From assembly GCA_027039975.1 (NCBI GenBank), contig JALWFE010000132.1, positions 1-64,000 on the forward strand: 64,000 nucleotides of DNA, written 5' to 3'. The DNA is from Flavobacteriales bacterium. Its GTDB lineage: Bacteria; Bacteroidota; Bacteroidia; Flavobacteriales; Flavobacteriaceae. The notes under the pieces are model-generated. The model had not been told where the DNA came from and searched no databases. It saw only the letters and a list, made by a program, of their open reading frames with translations. Below are positions 49,890 through 60,880 of this stretch, in pieces. The position numbers and the translations under genes were made by a program. Each line of letters opens with the position of its first letter. Position 1 is the first letter of the stretch.

Positions 49890-51503
49890 TTAGAAGTTGC
49901 TACCTGTATCCCACCACAAACGGGTACCGCCGGTATCGGGACCACCGAGTTTTGTAATCGCATCTTGAACACCGTCAGGGTTAGTATCGTATTCACTAAC
50001 GACAAACGGAATACGGCGTATTTGAATGTTGGTATCAATAGTACCACCACTTTGGTTGCTCACTACCGGGAAAATTTTAGGATAACCGGTTCTGCGGAAT
50101 TCCGCCCAAGCTTCTTCGCCTTGCGGGAACATGGCAATCCATTTTTGGGTAATAATTTTTTCTAATTTAACTTCATCACTGGCGGCATTGTCCCAAGCAA
50201 TGGTAACATTACTCAAAGCATTGATACTGTTTGAAGCATTGACCGGATCAACATAATCCATAGGCGTTGAGGTATTATCCGCTATATAAGCTGCTGCACC
50301 CGGTACGCCACGGTATTCAAACGATGAAGTAATACCGGTTTCATAATAAGTCTGCGGATCGCCGCTATCCCAACCTCTCAAAGCCGCTTCGGCTCTTAAA
50401 AACCAAACTTCCGCTGCTGTCATCAATTGCAAATCAGATGTCATGACACTTTTATTGAGAACGGCAAAATTGACATAATCAGCTTTTTGAGCCAACTCAT
50501 CAGCATAATTGGGTAATAAAGGTAAGCCGTTTCGGATACCTTTAAATGTTCCGGGAACAACCGGCTGGGTATCGGTATCACCTTCTTTGACCAAACTGAA
50601 ATACTTATAAATTCGGGGGTCATTATAACCACGCATATAAGATTCGATACTGGCATTCATACGGATGTCATCCCAAGCATTACAAATAGTTGCCAAAGGA
50701 TGTGACTTATTACCGTGAATAATAAAATTCTCCGCATTATTTTCAATCAAACCGTAAGAATTAGTCAGCGCTTTTTGAGCTTCTGTTTGTGCTTTAACAG
50801 GGTCTGCCATTGCAATACGAATAGCCAAACGTAAACGGAGAGAATTGGCAAATTTCATCCATTTTTCCAAATTGCCTTCATAAACCATATCAAAATTGGT
50901 AAAATACCCATCACTTATGTTGTTGGAAATCAAATCCTGAGCCGTATCCAAATCATCAAAAAAAGCATAATAGGCTTCTTGTTGACTGTCATATTCACTG
51001 GTAGTTACCGATTCGCCGTAGTGGGTATAAACTATCGGACCGAACACATCTGAAATACGATGCATGGCTTCAACCTTCAATATTTTGGCTATACCGACAA
51101 AAACCGGAAAACCGTCTTCTGTGGCTTGTTTTTCGATATAAGCCACATTATTCATAATGTTTTTGTAAGGTATGGTCCAAATAAAATTATTCCAACCGGG
51201 CACCAAATTATAAGTCGTATTATTGGCTCCGGCAATAAACGGACGCGGATTAGTCATATATCCTGAAAATACATCGGCATTGAGGTTTTGTTGCAATTGG
51301 TATTTCCATGCGGGATTGGTTATGATAATACTCTCAAAAACCGGTTGAAATTTGGCTCCGATATATTGAAAATCAGCCGTTAACTGCTCATCGGTAATCT
51401 GCGTAGGATCATTATTGATACTATCAAAATCTTTGGTACAGGAGATATTGATTAACAACATCAACACACTTAAAATTGTAAGGAATTTATATATTCTTTT
51501 CAT
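49890..51503 (-). CDS. SusD/RagB-like outer-membrane lipoprotein
   Basis: Lipobox 'LINISCTKDFDSINNDPTQ'; SusD-like fold sequence 'EVWFLRAEAALRGW'; paired with a SusC gene. Confidence 0.92.
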   Translation of the reverse strand: MKRIYKFLTILSVLMLLINISCTKDFDSINNDPTQITDEQLTADFQYIGAKFQPVFESIIITNPAWKYQLQQNLNADVFSGYMTNPRPFIAGANNTTYNLVPGWNNFIWTIPYKNIMNNVAYIEKQATEDGFPVFVGIAKILKVEAMHRISDVFGPIVYTHYGESVTTSEYDSQQEAYYAFFDDLDTAQDLISNNISDGYFTNFDMVYEGNLEKWMKFANSLRLRLAIRIAMADPVKAQTEAQKALTNSYGLIENNAENFIIHGNKSHPLATICNAWDDIRMNASIESYMRGYNDPRIYKYFSLVKEGDTDTQPVVPGTFKGIRNGLPLLPNYADELAQKADYVNFAVLNKSVMTSDLQLMTAAEVWFLRAEAALRGWDSGDPQTYYETGITSSFEYRGVPGAAAYIADNTSTPMDYVDPVNASNSINALSNVTIAWDNAASDEVKLEKIITQKWIAMFPQGEEAWAEFRRTGYPKIFPVVSNQSGGTIDTNIQIRRIPFVVSEYDTNPDGVQDAITKLGGPDTGGTRLWWDTGSNF

Positions 51504-51519
51504 AATAAATTTTTTTTTT

Positions 51520-54519
51520 TTAAAAGTTTAAATTAAGGTTCAAACCTAAACTTCTGGTTGACGGCAAATTAAAGACATCAACACCTTGTAAGGTATTACC
51601 TATACTTCCGGTAACATTCGGGTCGTGAGGCGCCTTTTTATAGAAGAACATCAAATTGTTTCCTATCAAAGATACTTTGGCGCGTTTGATCCCGAATTTG
51701 TTTAAATTAAATTTGTATGATACTGACATTTCGGCCAAACGGATATTGGTAGCGTCATAAACATATTCGCCCGTAAAGCCGTTACGACCACCGGCAGCAC
51801 TGTAATATACTTTGTTGGATAATTGTGTGACATTGCCGTTTAAATCGACCACATCGATATTGCCCGATTGTTCCCTGGCCGAGTTATCACTCATACCTTC
51901 TACAACAGCTTCGGTCATACTCATGGTAACGCCTCCGAAACGTCCGTCAATCAAGAAATCGAACGTAAAGTTTTTATAGTCAAAACTGTTATTCCAACCC
52001 AACATAAAATCCGGATTGGCATTACCGACTTTTTCCAATCCGGCAATGGTAATATCAGCATTGTCATCTTTTTGAATGGCAACACCACTGGATAAATCGA
52101 CTATAGGATGACCGGCATCATCTCTCTTAACAACTTGTCCGTAAATATCACCGTATGAACCGCCTTCTACCAAATAAGAAGCATAAGAATTGACGCCTCC
52201 CGGTGAAATAGTATAATAAGGAATTTCCACGCCATCACTTTCATTGGACAGATTCAAAACTTCATTATGATTGGCTGCATAGTTCAATTGTGTATGCCAT
52301 TTAAAGTTATCATTTCTGAAAGGCTCGGCAAAAGCGGATATTTCCCAACCTTTATTTTGTATATCGCCGGAATTTACACCAACACGTCCACCTGATGTCC
52401 CGGCAGCAGAAGCATCCACGATAAAGTATTGGTCAACTGTGTTAGTATTGTAGTAACCGATATCAATACCATAACGGTCGTCAAGGAAATGCCATTCCGT
52501 TCCGAATTCGACTGATTTTTGTCTTTCGGGACGCGGCACTTTCAATGGTCTGACAGGGGTTTGCGGGTCAACACCGGCCCCAAAGAATATATTTCTGTTA
52601 GGATACAAAAAATTTGCCGGCACATCATTACCCACTTCGGCATAAGAGGCACGGACTTTGGCAAAAGAAATGTTTTCGTTAAACTCAAACATTTTATTTA
52701 GAATCCCCGTTAAACCGACGGAAGGATAAAAATAAGAACGACTCTCTGCAGGCAATGCGGAACTCCAGTCGTTACGTGCCGTTACATCCAAATACAATTG
52801 ATCTTTATAACCGACAGTAGAACTGAAATAAACCGAACTTACTTTCTTTTGTAAATGATGTTCGTTTATGGATACATCCGCACTGGCATTAAAGTTTTGA
52901 ATGGCAAATACATTGGCATATTGCAAACCACCTGTATTGCCGGAATCGGCATAAAATGTATCGGTCAAATTATGAGTCATACTCGTTCCCAAAATGGCTG
53001 AAAAACTGATGTCTTCACCGAATTTTGTATCATACATGGCCGACAAATCACCATACCATTGGGTATTGTCAAAATTAGCAAGGATATAACGGCCGTTTTT
53101 ATGAGACAATGTTCCGTTGGACGTTGCATATATTTTTCGCGTATAGTCCATCGTGTTTTTATCAAATGAACCGCGTATCTTAACACCAAAATGCTCATTA
53201 AATTTATAAGTGGCTCCTAAATTTAACAACCATTTTTGATTATTATCCAATGTAGGATTACGATGCAAAATCCAATAAGGGTTTTGTTCAATATCCGAAG
53301 TAGCTCTAAACCATTGTTGTTTCATCAAATTACGACTGGGATCAAACACTTCAAATTCTTTCCATTTTGATAAGGGACCTTGTGAAGCGTCGTAATTATA
53401 AACACCTATTAAAGGATTGAAATACAATGCAGAAACAGGACGGTTATTGATTTTCTGTTTACTGAACATTACGCTACCGTTTATTTGCAATTTATTATTT
53501 AACAATTGAGCCGTTTCGCGTAAATTAAATGTATGTTGCGATAAATCATTAGTCGGTATAATCCCTTTGGCATTGGTATTGCTGTAAGAGAAATAGGTTT
53601 GTGCCGCTTGTGTACCACCGCTTAATGAAACGGAGTTTATATTGGTTTGTCCTTTTTGGAAAAAACTATCGACATTTTTTTGGGCTTCATCAGAAAACGC
53701 CATAAAATAAGCCGGACTATCAACCGTATAACTACTGGAAGCACTAGCAGTAAAACCACCTTTCCGTCCTTTTTTAGTGGTAATCAAAATGACCCCGTTC
53801 AATCCGGCACTACCATATAAAGCCGAAGCTGAAGCGCCTTTTAAAACCGAAATACTTTCAATATCATCGGGGTTGATCAATGACAAGGCATCACCGCCAT
53901 CCCTGTTTCCACCGCTTTTATCGCCGAATGTACTGACCGGGATATAAGAAGTGGGATTGGCCAGAGGTACCCCATCTATGACATATAAAGGTTGGTTGTT
54001 ACGCAATGATTTATTTCCACGAAGCAATACCTTGACGGAACCTCCGGCACCGGATGCATTCCGTTCAATAGTCAAACCGGAGATTTTACCGGCTAAACTG
54101 TTAATGGGATTGGTTTGTTTGACCCGTTGTAACTCATCCGCTTTGACATCTTGAGCCGCATACGTCAAAGATTTTCGCTGTTTCTTTATACCCAAAGCCG
54201 TTACGATAACTTTTTTGAGCGCTTGAGCGGTTTCTTCCATGGCAACATCAATTTGAGTCTGGTTGCCCACTTTAATTTCCACAGGCTTCATCCCAACATA
54301 AGAAAATACCAAAACATCATCAGGAGATGCTTTAATTTCGTATTTTCCGTTAAAATCGGTTGAAACACCTTTTTGTGTGTTCTTAATAACTACCGACACA
54401 CCCGGTAAAGGATCACCGTCAGCAGTTACTGTTCCTGTTACAACCTTTTCTTGTGCTACGAGTTGATAACCCATAAACAAAGAAAAGAAAACAATTGAAA
54501 ATAATTTAATTAATTTCAT
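51520..54519 (-). CDS. SusC/RagA-like TonB-dependent transporter
   Basis: 'VTGTVTADGDPLPGVSVVIKNTQKGVSTDFNGKYEI', plug 'PLYVIDGVPLANP...ESISVLKGASASALYGSAGLNGVILITTKKG'. Confidence 0.96.
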   Translation of the reverse strand: MKLIKLFSIVFFSLFMGYQLVAQEKVVTGTVTADGDPLPGVSVVIKNTQKGVSTDFNGKYEIKASPDDVLVFSYVGMKPVEIKVGNQTQIDVAMEETAQALKKVIVTALGIKKQRKSLTYAAQDVKADELQRVKQTNPINSLAGKISGLTIERNASGAGGSVKVLLRGNKSLRNNQPLYVIDGVPLANPTSYIPVSTFGDKSGGNRDGGDALSLINPDDIESISVLKGASASALYGSAGLNGVILITTKKGRKGGFTASASSSYTVDSPAYFMAFSDEAQKNVDSFFQKGQTNINSVSLSGGTQAAQTYFSYSNTNAKGIIPTNDLSQHTFNLRETAQLLNNKLQINGSVMFSKQKINNRPVSALYFNPLIGVYNYDASQGPLSKWKEFEVFDPSRNLMKQQWFRATSDIEQNPYWILHRNPTLDNNQKWLLNLGATYKFNEHFGVKIRGSFDKNTMDYTRKIYATSNGTLSHKNGRYILANFDNTQWYGDLSAMYDTKFGEDISFSAILGTSMTHNLTDTFYADSGNTGGLQYANVFAIQNFNASADVSINEHHLQKKVSSVYFSSTVGYKDQLYLDVTARNDWSSALPAESRSYFYPSVGLTGILNKMFEFNENISFAKVRASYAEVGNDVPANFLYPNRNIFFGAGVDPQTPVRPLKVPRPERQKSVEFGTEWHFLDDRYGIDIGYYNTNTVDQYFIVDASAAGTSGGRVGVNSGDIQNKGWEISAFAEPFRNDNFKWHTQLNYAANHNEVLNLSNESDGVEIPYYTISPGGVNSYASYLVEGGSYGDIYGQVVKRDDAGHPIVDLSSGVAIQKDDNADITIAGLEKVGNANPDFMLGWNNSFDYKNFTFDFLIDGRFGGVTMSMTEAVVEGMSDNSAREQSGNIDVVDLNGNVTQLSNKVYYSAAGGRNGFTGEYVYDATNIRLAEMSVSYKFNLNKFGIKRAKVSLIGNNLMFFYKKAPHDPNVTGSIGNTLQGVDVFNLPSTRSLGLNLNLNF

Positions 54520-54710
54520 ATTCTCGTTATTTTAGTTAATATTGTCCCTAAATTTACAGTAATTTTCATTTTTGTTAATAAAAAATTCTACCAACTGCTT
54601 TTTTTAATCTGCAAAAACCACTATTTTTAATATCAAACGATATGTTTTGCCATAAAAACAACTATTTGATATAATTTTCTACTTTTGTCAAAAAAATTTC
54701 GTTAATTGTT

Positions 54711-55769
54711 TTGAAATGGTATAAATCAATAGGAAAAGTAATTCCGCTCCGGTATCATATTTATTTTTGGATTGTTTATTTTACTATAAATGTAATCCGA
54801 TGGGGTAGTTTTTTCGACGATTATGTTTATTCTTTGAAATCAAATATTGTTGAATTCAGCATCCATATTATCCTCTCTTATTTTGTTCTTTATTATCTAA
54901 TGCCGAAATATATTCTGAAAAGAAAATACGGTCTTTTTGTCTTATATCTTTCCTTATTATTAATTGCTGTTTACTTTATCCGCACCGGATTAACCTATTA
55001 TTTAGTATCAAAAGATATATGGCCGGAGGCTTTCGGACATCAAAAATCTTTCACTTTAAGCCACTTTACAACCGTTTTTTTCGGCGAAATATACGTCGTA
55101 GCGTTTGTCGGCGGTATCAAATTAATGGCTGATTGGCTATACGAAAGAGAACAAATAAACCAATTGAAACAAGCCAAGCTCGATACCGAAATAAAATTGT
55201 TAAAATCTCAAATCAGACCGCATTTCTTTTTTAACATATTAAATAATTTGTATGCATTAACCCTGGAAAAATCGGACCTTGCCCCGGGTTTGGTTTTAAA
55301 ACTGTCCGAAATCATGGAATTTGTCATCTATGACAGTCAAAAAAATTATGTATATTTGAGTGACGAAATCAGATATATAAAAAATTATATCGGTTTGGAA
55401 AAAATCCGTTTCGGCAACAGAATTAGAAGTAAAATTGACATTCAGGAAAGTTTGCTTAATGTAAAATTACCACCTTTGCTTTTTTTACCGTTCGTGGAAA
55501 ACAGTTTTAAACACGGACTGAAAAATAACCCGGATTTTTTTATTGAGATTATTTTTAAACACAAAGACCAAAACAAACTTTATTTCTCAATCACGAACAA
55601 TCATAAAAAAAATTTTCAAAATAAAGATACCAAACCGCATGGATTAGGACTGAAAAATGTAAAAAAACGGTTGAACATATTATATCCTGACAATCATGAA
55701 TTAATAATTTTTTCATCGGATCAAATTTATAAAGTAGAATTAACAATACCGATAAAACACTATGAATAA
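54711..55769 (+). CDS. LytS/YehU-type sensor histidine kinase
   Basis: N-terminal TM helices; 'LKSQIRPHFFFNILNNLYALTLEKSDLAPGLVLKLSEIM' His_kinase domain; 'HGLGLKNVKKRLNILYP'. Confidence 0.93.
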   Translation: MKWYKSIGKVIPLRYHIYFWIVYFTINVIRWGSFFDDYVYSLKSNIVEFSIHIILSYFVLYYLMPKYILKRKYGLFVLYLSLLLIAVYFIRTGLTYYLVSKDIWPEAFGHQKSFTLSHFTTVFFGEIYVVAFVGGIKLMADWLYEREQINQLKQAKLDTEIKLLKSQIRPHFFFNILNNLYALTLEKSDLAPGLVLKLSEIMEFVIYDSQKNYVYLSDEIRYIKNYIGLEKIRFGNRIRSKIDIQESLLNVKLPPLLFLPFVENSFKHGLKNNPDFFIEIIFKHKDQNKLYFSITNNHKKNFQNKDTKPHGLGLKNVKKRLNILYPDNHELIIFSSDQIYKVELTIPIKHYE

Positions 55770-56454
55770 AACAGTTAACTGCGTTATTATCGATGACGAA
55801 CCCTTGGCTATCAATGTGATAAAAAACCATTTACAACATTTTAGCAATTATAAAATCATCGGCAGTTTTAACCAGCCGGTTACCGCTTTTGACTTTATCC
55901 AACAAAATCCGGTCGATGTTATTTTTTTAGACATCAATATGCCGGATATTAACGGTTTGGAATTAATTAAAAATCTCAAAAACAAACCGCTTGTTGTCGT
56001 TACTACGGCATACCGTGAATTTGCTATTGAAAGTTTTGAAATAGGTGTTTTGGATTATTTGGTCAAACCCATTTCTCTCAAACGTTTTATGAAAACCATT
56101 GACCGGATTAACAACCGGATTTTTGACAATAACAGCAAACAAGAAAAAAACTATTTCTTTGTCAAGGCTAACAAGAAGTTGATTAAATTATTCTTTGACG
56201 ACATCATTTATATCGAAAGTTTGAGAGATTATATCCAAATAGTTACAAAAAATGACCGGATTTTAGTCCTCAGTTCCATGAATGCCTTTTTAAAACAATT
56301 GCCGGCCGATAAATTTTTACGCATTCACCGTTCATACATTATAAATACTTCAAAAGTAACATCCATTGACGGTAATTTAATAGAACTTCCCGAAAAAAAA
56401 ATTCCAATCGGACGAAATTACATCAATGAAGTGAAGAAAGTTATTTTGTCGTAA
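55762..56454 (+). CDS. LytTR-family response regulator
   Basis: Receiver domain 'IIDDEPLAINVIKNHL...DVIFLDINMPDINGLEL', LytTR domain 'FLRIHRSYIINTSKVTSIDGNLIELPEKKIPIGRNY'. Confidence 0.95.
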   Translation: MNKTVNCVIIDDEPLAINVIKNHLQHFSNYKIIGSFNQPVTAFDFIQQNPVDVIFLDINMPDINGLELIKNLKNKPLVVVTTAYREFAIESFEIGVLDYLVKPISLKRFMKTIDRINNRIFDNNSKQEKNYFFVKANKKLIKLFFDDIIYIESLRDYIQIVTKNDRILVLSSMNAFLKQLPADKFLRIHRSYIINTSKVTSIDGNLIELPEKKIPIGRNYINEVKKVILS

Positions 56455-56831
56455 ATTCTTGAAAAATTGAGGATTTGTTGTATCTCAAAGAAAATTTTAT
56501 ACTTTACGGGTTTTCGATACAATCTTCTCTCAGTTCGGGTCACTCGGTCCCCACCTATTTTACAACTTTTGGAGCAAAAGTGTATCGAAGTAACCGGTGG
56601 CTTCGATACACTGTTCGCTTCGCTCACAGCACTCAGCCACCTTGATTGTGTTTACTGATGCAGGTCACTGAGCGGCACGCTTGGTCCCAACATTCGTTGG
56701 GGAAACAGAAAGCATCTTTAAGCAGATATTGTTAATACATATATATTTGCTATTCCATACCAATTATAGCTATTTGAGACAAGAAATTCATTACATTCCG
56801 CTAGCTACCAGTAACTAACTACCCTGACAAC

Positions 56832-58820
56832 TTGTCACTATTCCGTTTTGGTATTTTTTTTGCCATTTCACTTAACAAACTACAAAAAAAACATAAGACT
56901 ATGGCAACAATGACCAAAGGCAAAATAAATGTAGCGGTTGATAATATTTTTCCGCTCATCAAACAATTTTTATACTCCGACCACGAAATATTTTTACGCG
57001 AACTCATCTCTAATGCCACCGATGCGACCAATAAACTCAAACATTTGGCCAGAATAGGTGAATTTGAAGGTGATACCGAAAATCTAAAAATCGAAGTAAA
57101 GCTCGACAAAGACAACAAAACCTTGAGTATCATAGATCAAGGTATCGGGATGAGCAAAAAAGAAGTGATTAAATACATCAACGAAATTGCTTTTTCGGGC
57201 GCCGAAGATTTTTTAAACAAGTACAAAGACAAACAAGGTGCTGATGCCGGTATCATAGGCCATTTCGGATTGGGTTTTTATTCGGCATTTATGGTTGCCG
57301 ATAAAGTGGAAATCCGCACCAAATCCTATAAAAAAGACAGCAAAGCCGTACATTGGGAATGTGACGGCACACCGGAATTCAAACTGGAAGAAATAGATGA
57401 TAAGAAAGACCGCGGCACGGAAGTTATCTTACACATTTCCGAAGATTCAAAAGAATTTTTAGAAGAAAGCCGTATCAACGAATTGCTTCATAAATATAAC
57501 AAATTCAATTCCGTGCCTATTAAATTCGGCACCAAAGAAATTATCGACCCCAACGGGAAACCCGGCGACGACAAAAATGAAGAACCTAAAAAAATCATCG
57601 TCGATAATATCATCAACAATACCCAACCGGCATGGACCAAAAAACCGTCGGAATTGACCGACGAAGACTACATTAAATTCTATCACGAACTCTATCCCGA
57701 CATTTACGATGATCCGCTGTTTTATATCCATTTGAACGTGGATCACCCGTTTCATTTGACCGGTATTTTGTATTTTCCAAAATTGAACTTAAATCTCGAC
57801 CCTGCCAAATACAGAATACAACTCTATCAAAATCAAGTGTTTGTAACCGACAACGTCGAAGGTATCGTCCCCGATTTCTTACAGATGTTGCGTGGTGTCA
57901 TAGATTCGCCGGATATACCGCTCAATGTGTCGCGCAGTTACCTGCAAGCTGATGCTGCCGTAAAGAAAATTTCGGGCTATATCACCAAAAAAGTAGCGGA
58001 CAAATTACAAAGTTTGTTCAATAAAGACCGTATGGCTTTTGAAGAGAAATGGCATGATATCAAGGTTATCATCGAATACGGTATGCTATCCGAAGAAAAA
58101 TTCTACGATAAAGCCCTTAAATTTTACCTTTTCCCCGATGTGGACGGTAATTATTACACATTTGAAGAACTGATAGAAAAAATCAAACCGGTTCAAACAG
58201 ATAAGGATAAAAATATCGTCGTACTTTACGCTTCTGACGCCAAAGAGCAACATGCTTATATCGAATATGCCAAAAATAAAGGTTACTTGGTATTGTTGCT
58301 CGATTCTCCTATCGTATCACATCTGCTCCAAAAATTGGAATTGGACAACAATGAACTGTCTGACCAAAAACAACCGGTTAAATTTGCCCGTGTCGATGCC
58401 GATGCCATTGACAATTTGATAAAAAAAGATGATACCAAAGTCTCGAAACTATCGGAAGAAGAACAAAAAAAGCTCAAAGAAATTATTGAAAAAAACATTC
58501 CGGCAGAGCAATTTACCGTTCAACTGGAAGCTTTGGACGAAAACAGTGCCCCGTTTATTATCACCCAACCGGAATTCATGCGGCGTTTTAAAGAGATGCA
58601 ACAAACCGGCAGCGCTATGTTTGGCGGGAACGATTTCCCGGGTATGTATAATTTGATAGTCAATACCAACAGCGATTGGATGCCGAAAATCCTCAAAGCC
58701 AAGAAAAAACAAGCTGAATACGTAAAACAAGCTTTAGATTTGGCCAAGTTGTCTCAAAATATGTTAAAAGGTGAAGAATTAACCGAATTTATCAAACGTA
58801 GTTTGGAGTTGATGAAGTAA
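56832..58820 (+). CDS. htpG: Molecular chaperone HtpG (likely start at ATG 56901)
   Basis: 'LYSDHEIFLRELISNATDATNKLKHLA', 'IGHFGLGFYSAFMVADKVEI'. Confidence 0.97.
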   Translation: MSLFRFGIFFAISLNKLQKKHKTMATMTKGKINVAVDNIFPLIKQFLYSDHEIFLRELISNATDATNKLKHLARIGEFEGDTENLKIEVKLDKDNKTLSIIDQGIGMSKKEVIKYINEIAFSGAEDFLNKYKDKQGADAGIIGHFGLGFYSAFMVADKVEIRTKSYKKDSKAVHWECDGTPEFKLEEIDDKKDRGTEVILHISEDSKEFLEESRINELLHKYNKFNSVPIKFGTKEIIDPNGKPGDDKNEEPKKIIVDNIINNTQPAWTKKPSELTDEDYIKFYHELYPDIYDDPLFYIHLNVDHPFHLTGILYFPKLNLNLDPAKYRIQLYQNQVFVTDNVEGIVPDFLQMLRGVIDSPDIPLNVSRSYLQADAAVKKISGYITKKVADKLQSLFNKDRMAFEEKWHDIKVIIEYGMLSEEKFYDKALKFYLFPDVDGNYYTFEELIEKIKPVQTDKDKNIVVLYASDAKEQHAYIEYAKNKGYLVLLLDSPIVSHLLQKLELDNNELSDQKQPVKFARVDADAIDNLIKKDDTKVSKLSEEEQKKLKEIIEKNIPAEQFTVQLEALDENSAPFIITQPEFMRRFKEMQQTGSAMFGGNDFPGMYNLIVNTNSDWMPKILKAKKKQAEYVKQALDLAKLSQNMLKGEELTEFIKRSLELMK

Positions 58821-58848
58821 AAAGAAACTTAAAAATATCTCTATAAAT

Positions 58849-58890
58849 GAAAAGGAACGAAAAGAAGCAGTTCTTTCCGTTCCTTTTTTT
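58849..58890 (+). terminator. Terminator of htpG
   Basis: AAAGGAACGAAAAGAA...TTCTTTCCGTTCCTTTTTTT hairpin. Confidence 0.75.
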
Positions 58891-58902
58891 GTTGATAAAA
58901 AA

Positions 58903-59505
58903 TTATTTCATAAGCAAACACATTCTTTTTATCAAATTTTCTCCGGTTTTCAATTTGTAAATAATAACACCTGCAACGTGTACGACAATCAACCCCAGCA
59001 GTATAAATACCAATGCTTTATGAACGGTTTCTAAAGTTTCATCAAACTTGGCACCGGTTGGAAACTCACCACCTAAATCATAAGCCATAGCACCGGTTTG
59101 ATAAACCATAATAAAGCCTACAACGGGGGCAACAATCAGTAAAAGGTAAATCAAACCTAATACCGTTTTAACCATCTTTTCGTGGGCAGGACTGTAATAA
59201 GCAATCTCCTCAGGTAAATTATCTTTATTTTTCTTTTTGATAAATAACCTGATAACGGTAAGAATAGCAACTATTACACCTAATATGGCGTGTGTTCTGT
59301 AACGATTGAAATTAGCTTCGTTAAATTCGTAGTCCTCCATGGTGATTCCGACATAAAAGATAACAGCAAATAAAATAAAGGTTAACCAGTGGATGACAAT
59401 CATGGCTTTGGGATATTTTTGAGTTTTTTCCATATTTCTAATGTTTTTTATGTTCCGGGCAAAGATAATAAAAACGGATATAATTTCTGAAAAAGAAATT
59501 GCCAT
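58903..59505 (-). CDS. Cytochrome b561-family protein (likely start 59431)
   Basis: 'AMIVIHWLTFILFAVIFYVG', 'RYRTHAILGVIVAILTVIRL', 'VHKALVFILLGLIVVHVAGVIIYKL'. Confidence 0.9.
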   Translation of the reverse strand: MAISFSEIISVFIIFARNIKNIRNMEKTQKYPKAMIVIHWLTFILFAVIFYVGITMEDYEFNEANFNRYRTHAILGVIVAILTVIRLFIKKKNKDNLPEEIAYYSPAHEKMVKTVLGLIYLLLIVAPVVGFIMVYQTGAMAYDLGGEFPTGAKFDETLETVHKALVFILLGLIVVHVAGVIIYKLKTGENLIKRMCLLMK

Positions 59506-59707
59506 AATACCGGAATGAAAAAACTATTGCCGCATTCCTGCCTTGTTGAGTCCTCCCGCTATTGGTAACAAAGAAAAAAATTGAATAACAAAACATCCGT
59601 AGAAATCTCCCGGCATAGATGGTGTAACTATCGGGGTCGGGAGACCGCGGTAGAGCGAAGTGGTTTAAAACAAAAAACATTCGTGAATTCGTGGCAATAA
59701 AAATCAA

Positions 59708-60679
59708 TTACGATTTCCGCAACATCAAATTCTTGGCAAAATCTTGCCAGAAAGTTTTTTTATCTGCGGAGAGTGTGGTCTTGTCGAGCGATTGCAAAGC
59801 TTCACGGGTAAACGTTTCCATTTGATTTTGCGCTATTTTATCGACATTATATTTTTTATAAAAATCGATAGTTTGTGCAATCAATTGTTCGTCAGGTATG
59901 TTGCCGGAATGGAAAAGTGTTTGCAATCCTGTTTTATCCGAAGGAGAAGCTTCTTGCAGCGCCGTTAAGTAAAGGAAAGTTTTTTTACGGTCCAAAATGT
60001 CACCGCCTATACGCTTACCAAAGGTGTCCTTGTCTCCGAATGTGTCGAGATAATCGTCTTGAATTTGAAATGCCAAACCTAATTTGATGCCAAAATCCGA
60101 GATATTTTCCAAATCCTGTTCATCAGCATTGGCAATAATTCCGCCAAACTGCAAAGCGGCGCCCAGTAAAACGGCGGTTTTGAGCCGTATCATTTCAATA
60201 TATTCCTTGATGCTAACATTATCACGGGTTTCAAAATCCATATCCATTTGTTGTCCTTCACAGACTTCTATGGCGGTTTTGCTTAACAAACTATTGAGTT
60301 TTTTATAAACGGTACCGTCATAATCTTCAAGCATTTTATATGCCCATACCAGCATAGTATCCCCGGATAAGATAGCGATATTTTCTCCCCATTTTTTATA
60401 TACCGTAGGTTTGCCGCGGCGTAGTGGTGCATTGTCCATAATGTCGTCGTGAAGAAGGGTAAAATTGTGGAAAATTTCGATAGATGCCGCCGCCGGCAGA
60501 GCTTGTTCAATTTCCACACCGAAAGTCTTGGCCGACCATAAAACCAATAACGGACGGATACGTTTACCGGCATTACCCAAAGTATATTTTATAGGTTCGT
60601 ATAAATTTGCAGGTTCTTTATCAAAATTCAATCCCGACAGGTACGATTCAAAACGTTTTTTTAGAGCGGTATCAATCAT
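59708..60679 (-). CDS. Polyprenyl (geranyl/farnesyl) diphosphate synthase
   Basis: 'LLHDDIMDNAPLRRGKPTVYKKWG' FARM and 'GLAFQIQDDYLDTFGD' SARM motifs. Confidence 0.95.
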   Translation of the reverse strand: MIDTALKKRFESYLSGLNFDKEPANLYEPIKYTLGNAGKRIRPLLVLWSAKTFGVEIEQALPAAASIEIFHNFTLLHDDIMDNAPLRRGKPTVYKKWGENIAILSGDTMLVWAYKMLEDYDGTVYKKLNSLLSKTAIEVCEGQQMDMDFETRDNVSIKEYIEMIRLKTAVLLGAALQFGGIIANADEQDLENISDFGIKLGLAFQIQDDYLDTFGDKDTFGKRIGGDILDRKKTFLYLTALQEASPSDKTGLQTLFHSGNIPDEQLIAQTIDFYKKYNVDKIAQNQMETFTREALQSLDKTTLSADKKTFWQDFAKNLMLRKS

Positions 60680-60723
60680 CCGGAAAATTTTTTGGTAAAA
60701 GTATTAAAATATCCTGAATAAAT

Positions 60724-60859
60724 GAGGAAATGAGGAAGTGAGGAAATGAGGAAGTGAGGAAATGAGGAAGTGAGGAAATGAGGAAGTGAGGAAATGAGGA
60801 AGTGAGGAAATGAGGAAGTGAGGAAATGAGGAAGTGAGGAAATGAGGAAGTGAGGAAAA
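60724..60859. repeat. Near-perfect 16-bp tandem repeat (GAGGAAATGAGGAAGT), about 8 copies
   Basis: Seventeen consecutive octamers alternating GAGGAAAT/GAGGAAGT. Confidence 0.97.
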
Positions 60860-60880
60860 ATATACAAGTTATAAAAAATT

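Noticed and set aside
60724-60859. CRISPR array
   Set aside because: Contiguous short tandem units without unique spacers, and no cas genes in the window.
60676-60867. 63-aa ORF (FPHFLISSLPHFLTSS repeats)
   Set aside because: Entirely encoded by the 16-bp tandem repeat on the minus strand; a by-product of repeat periodicity.
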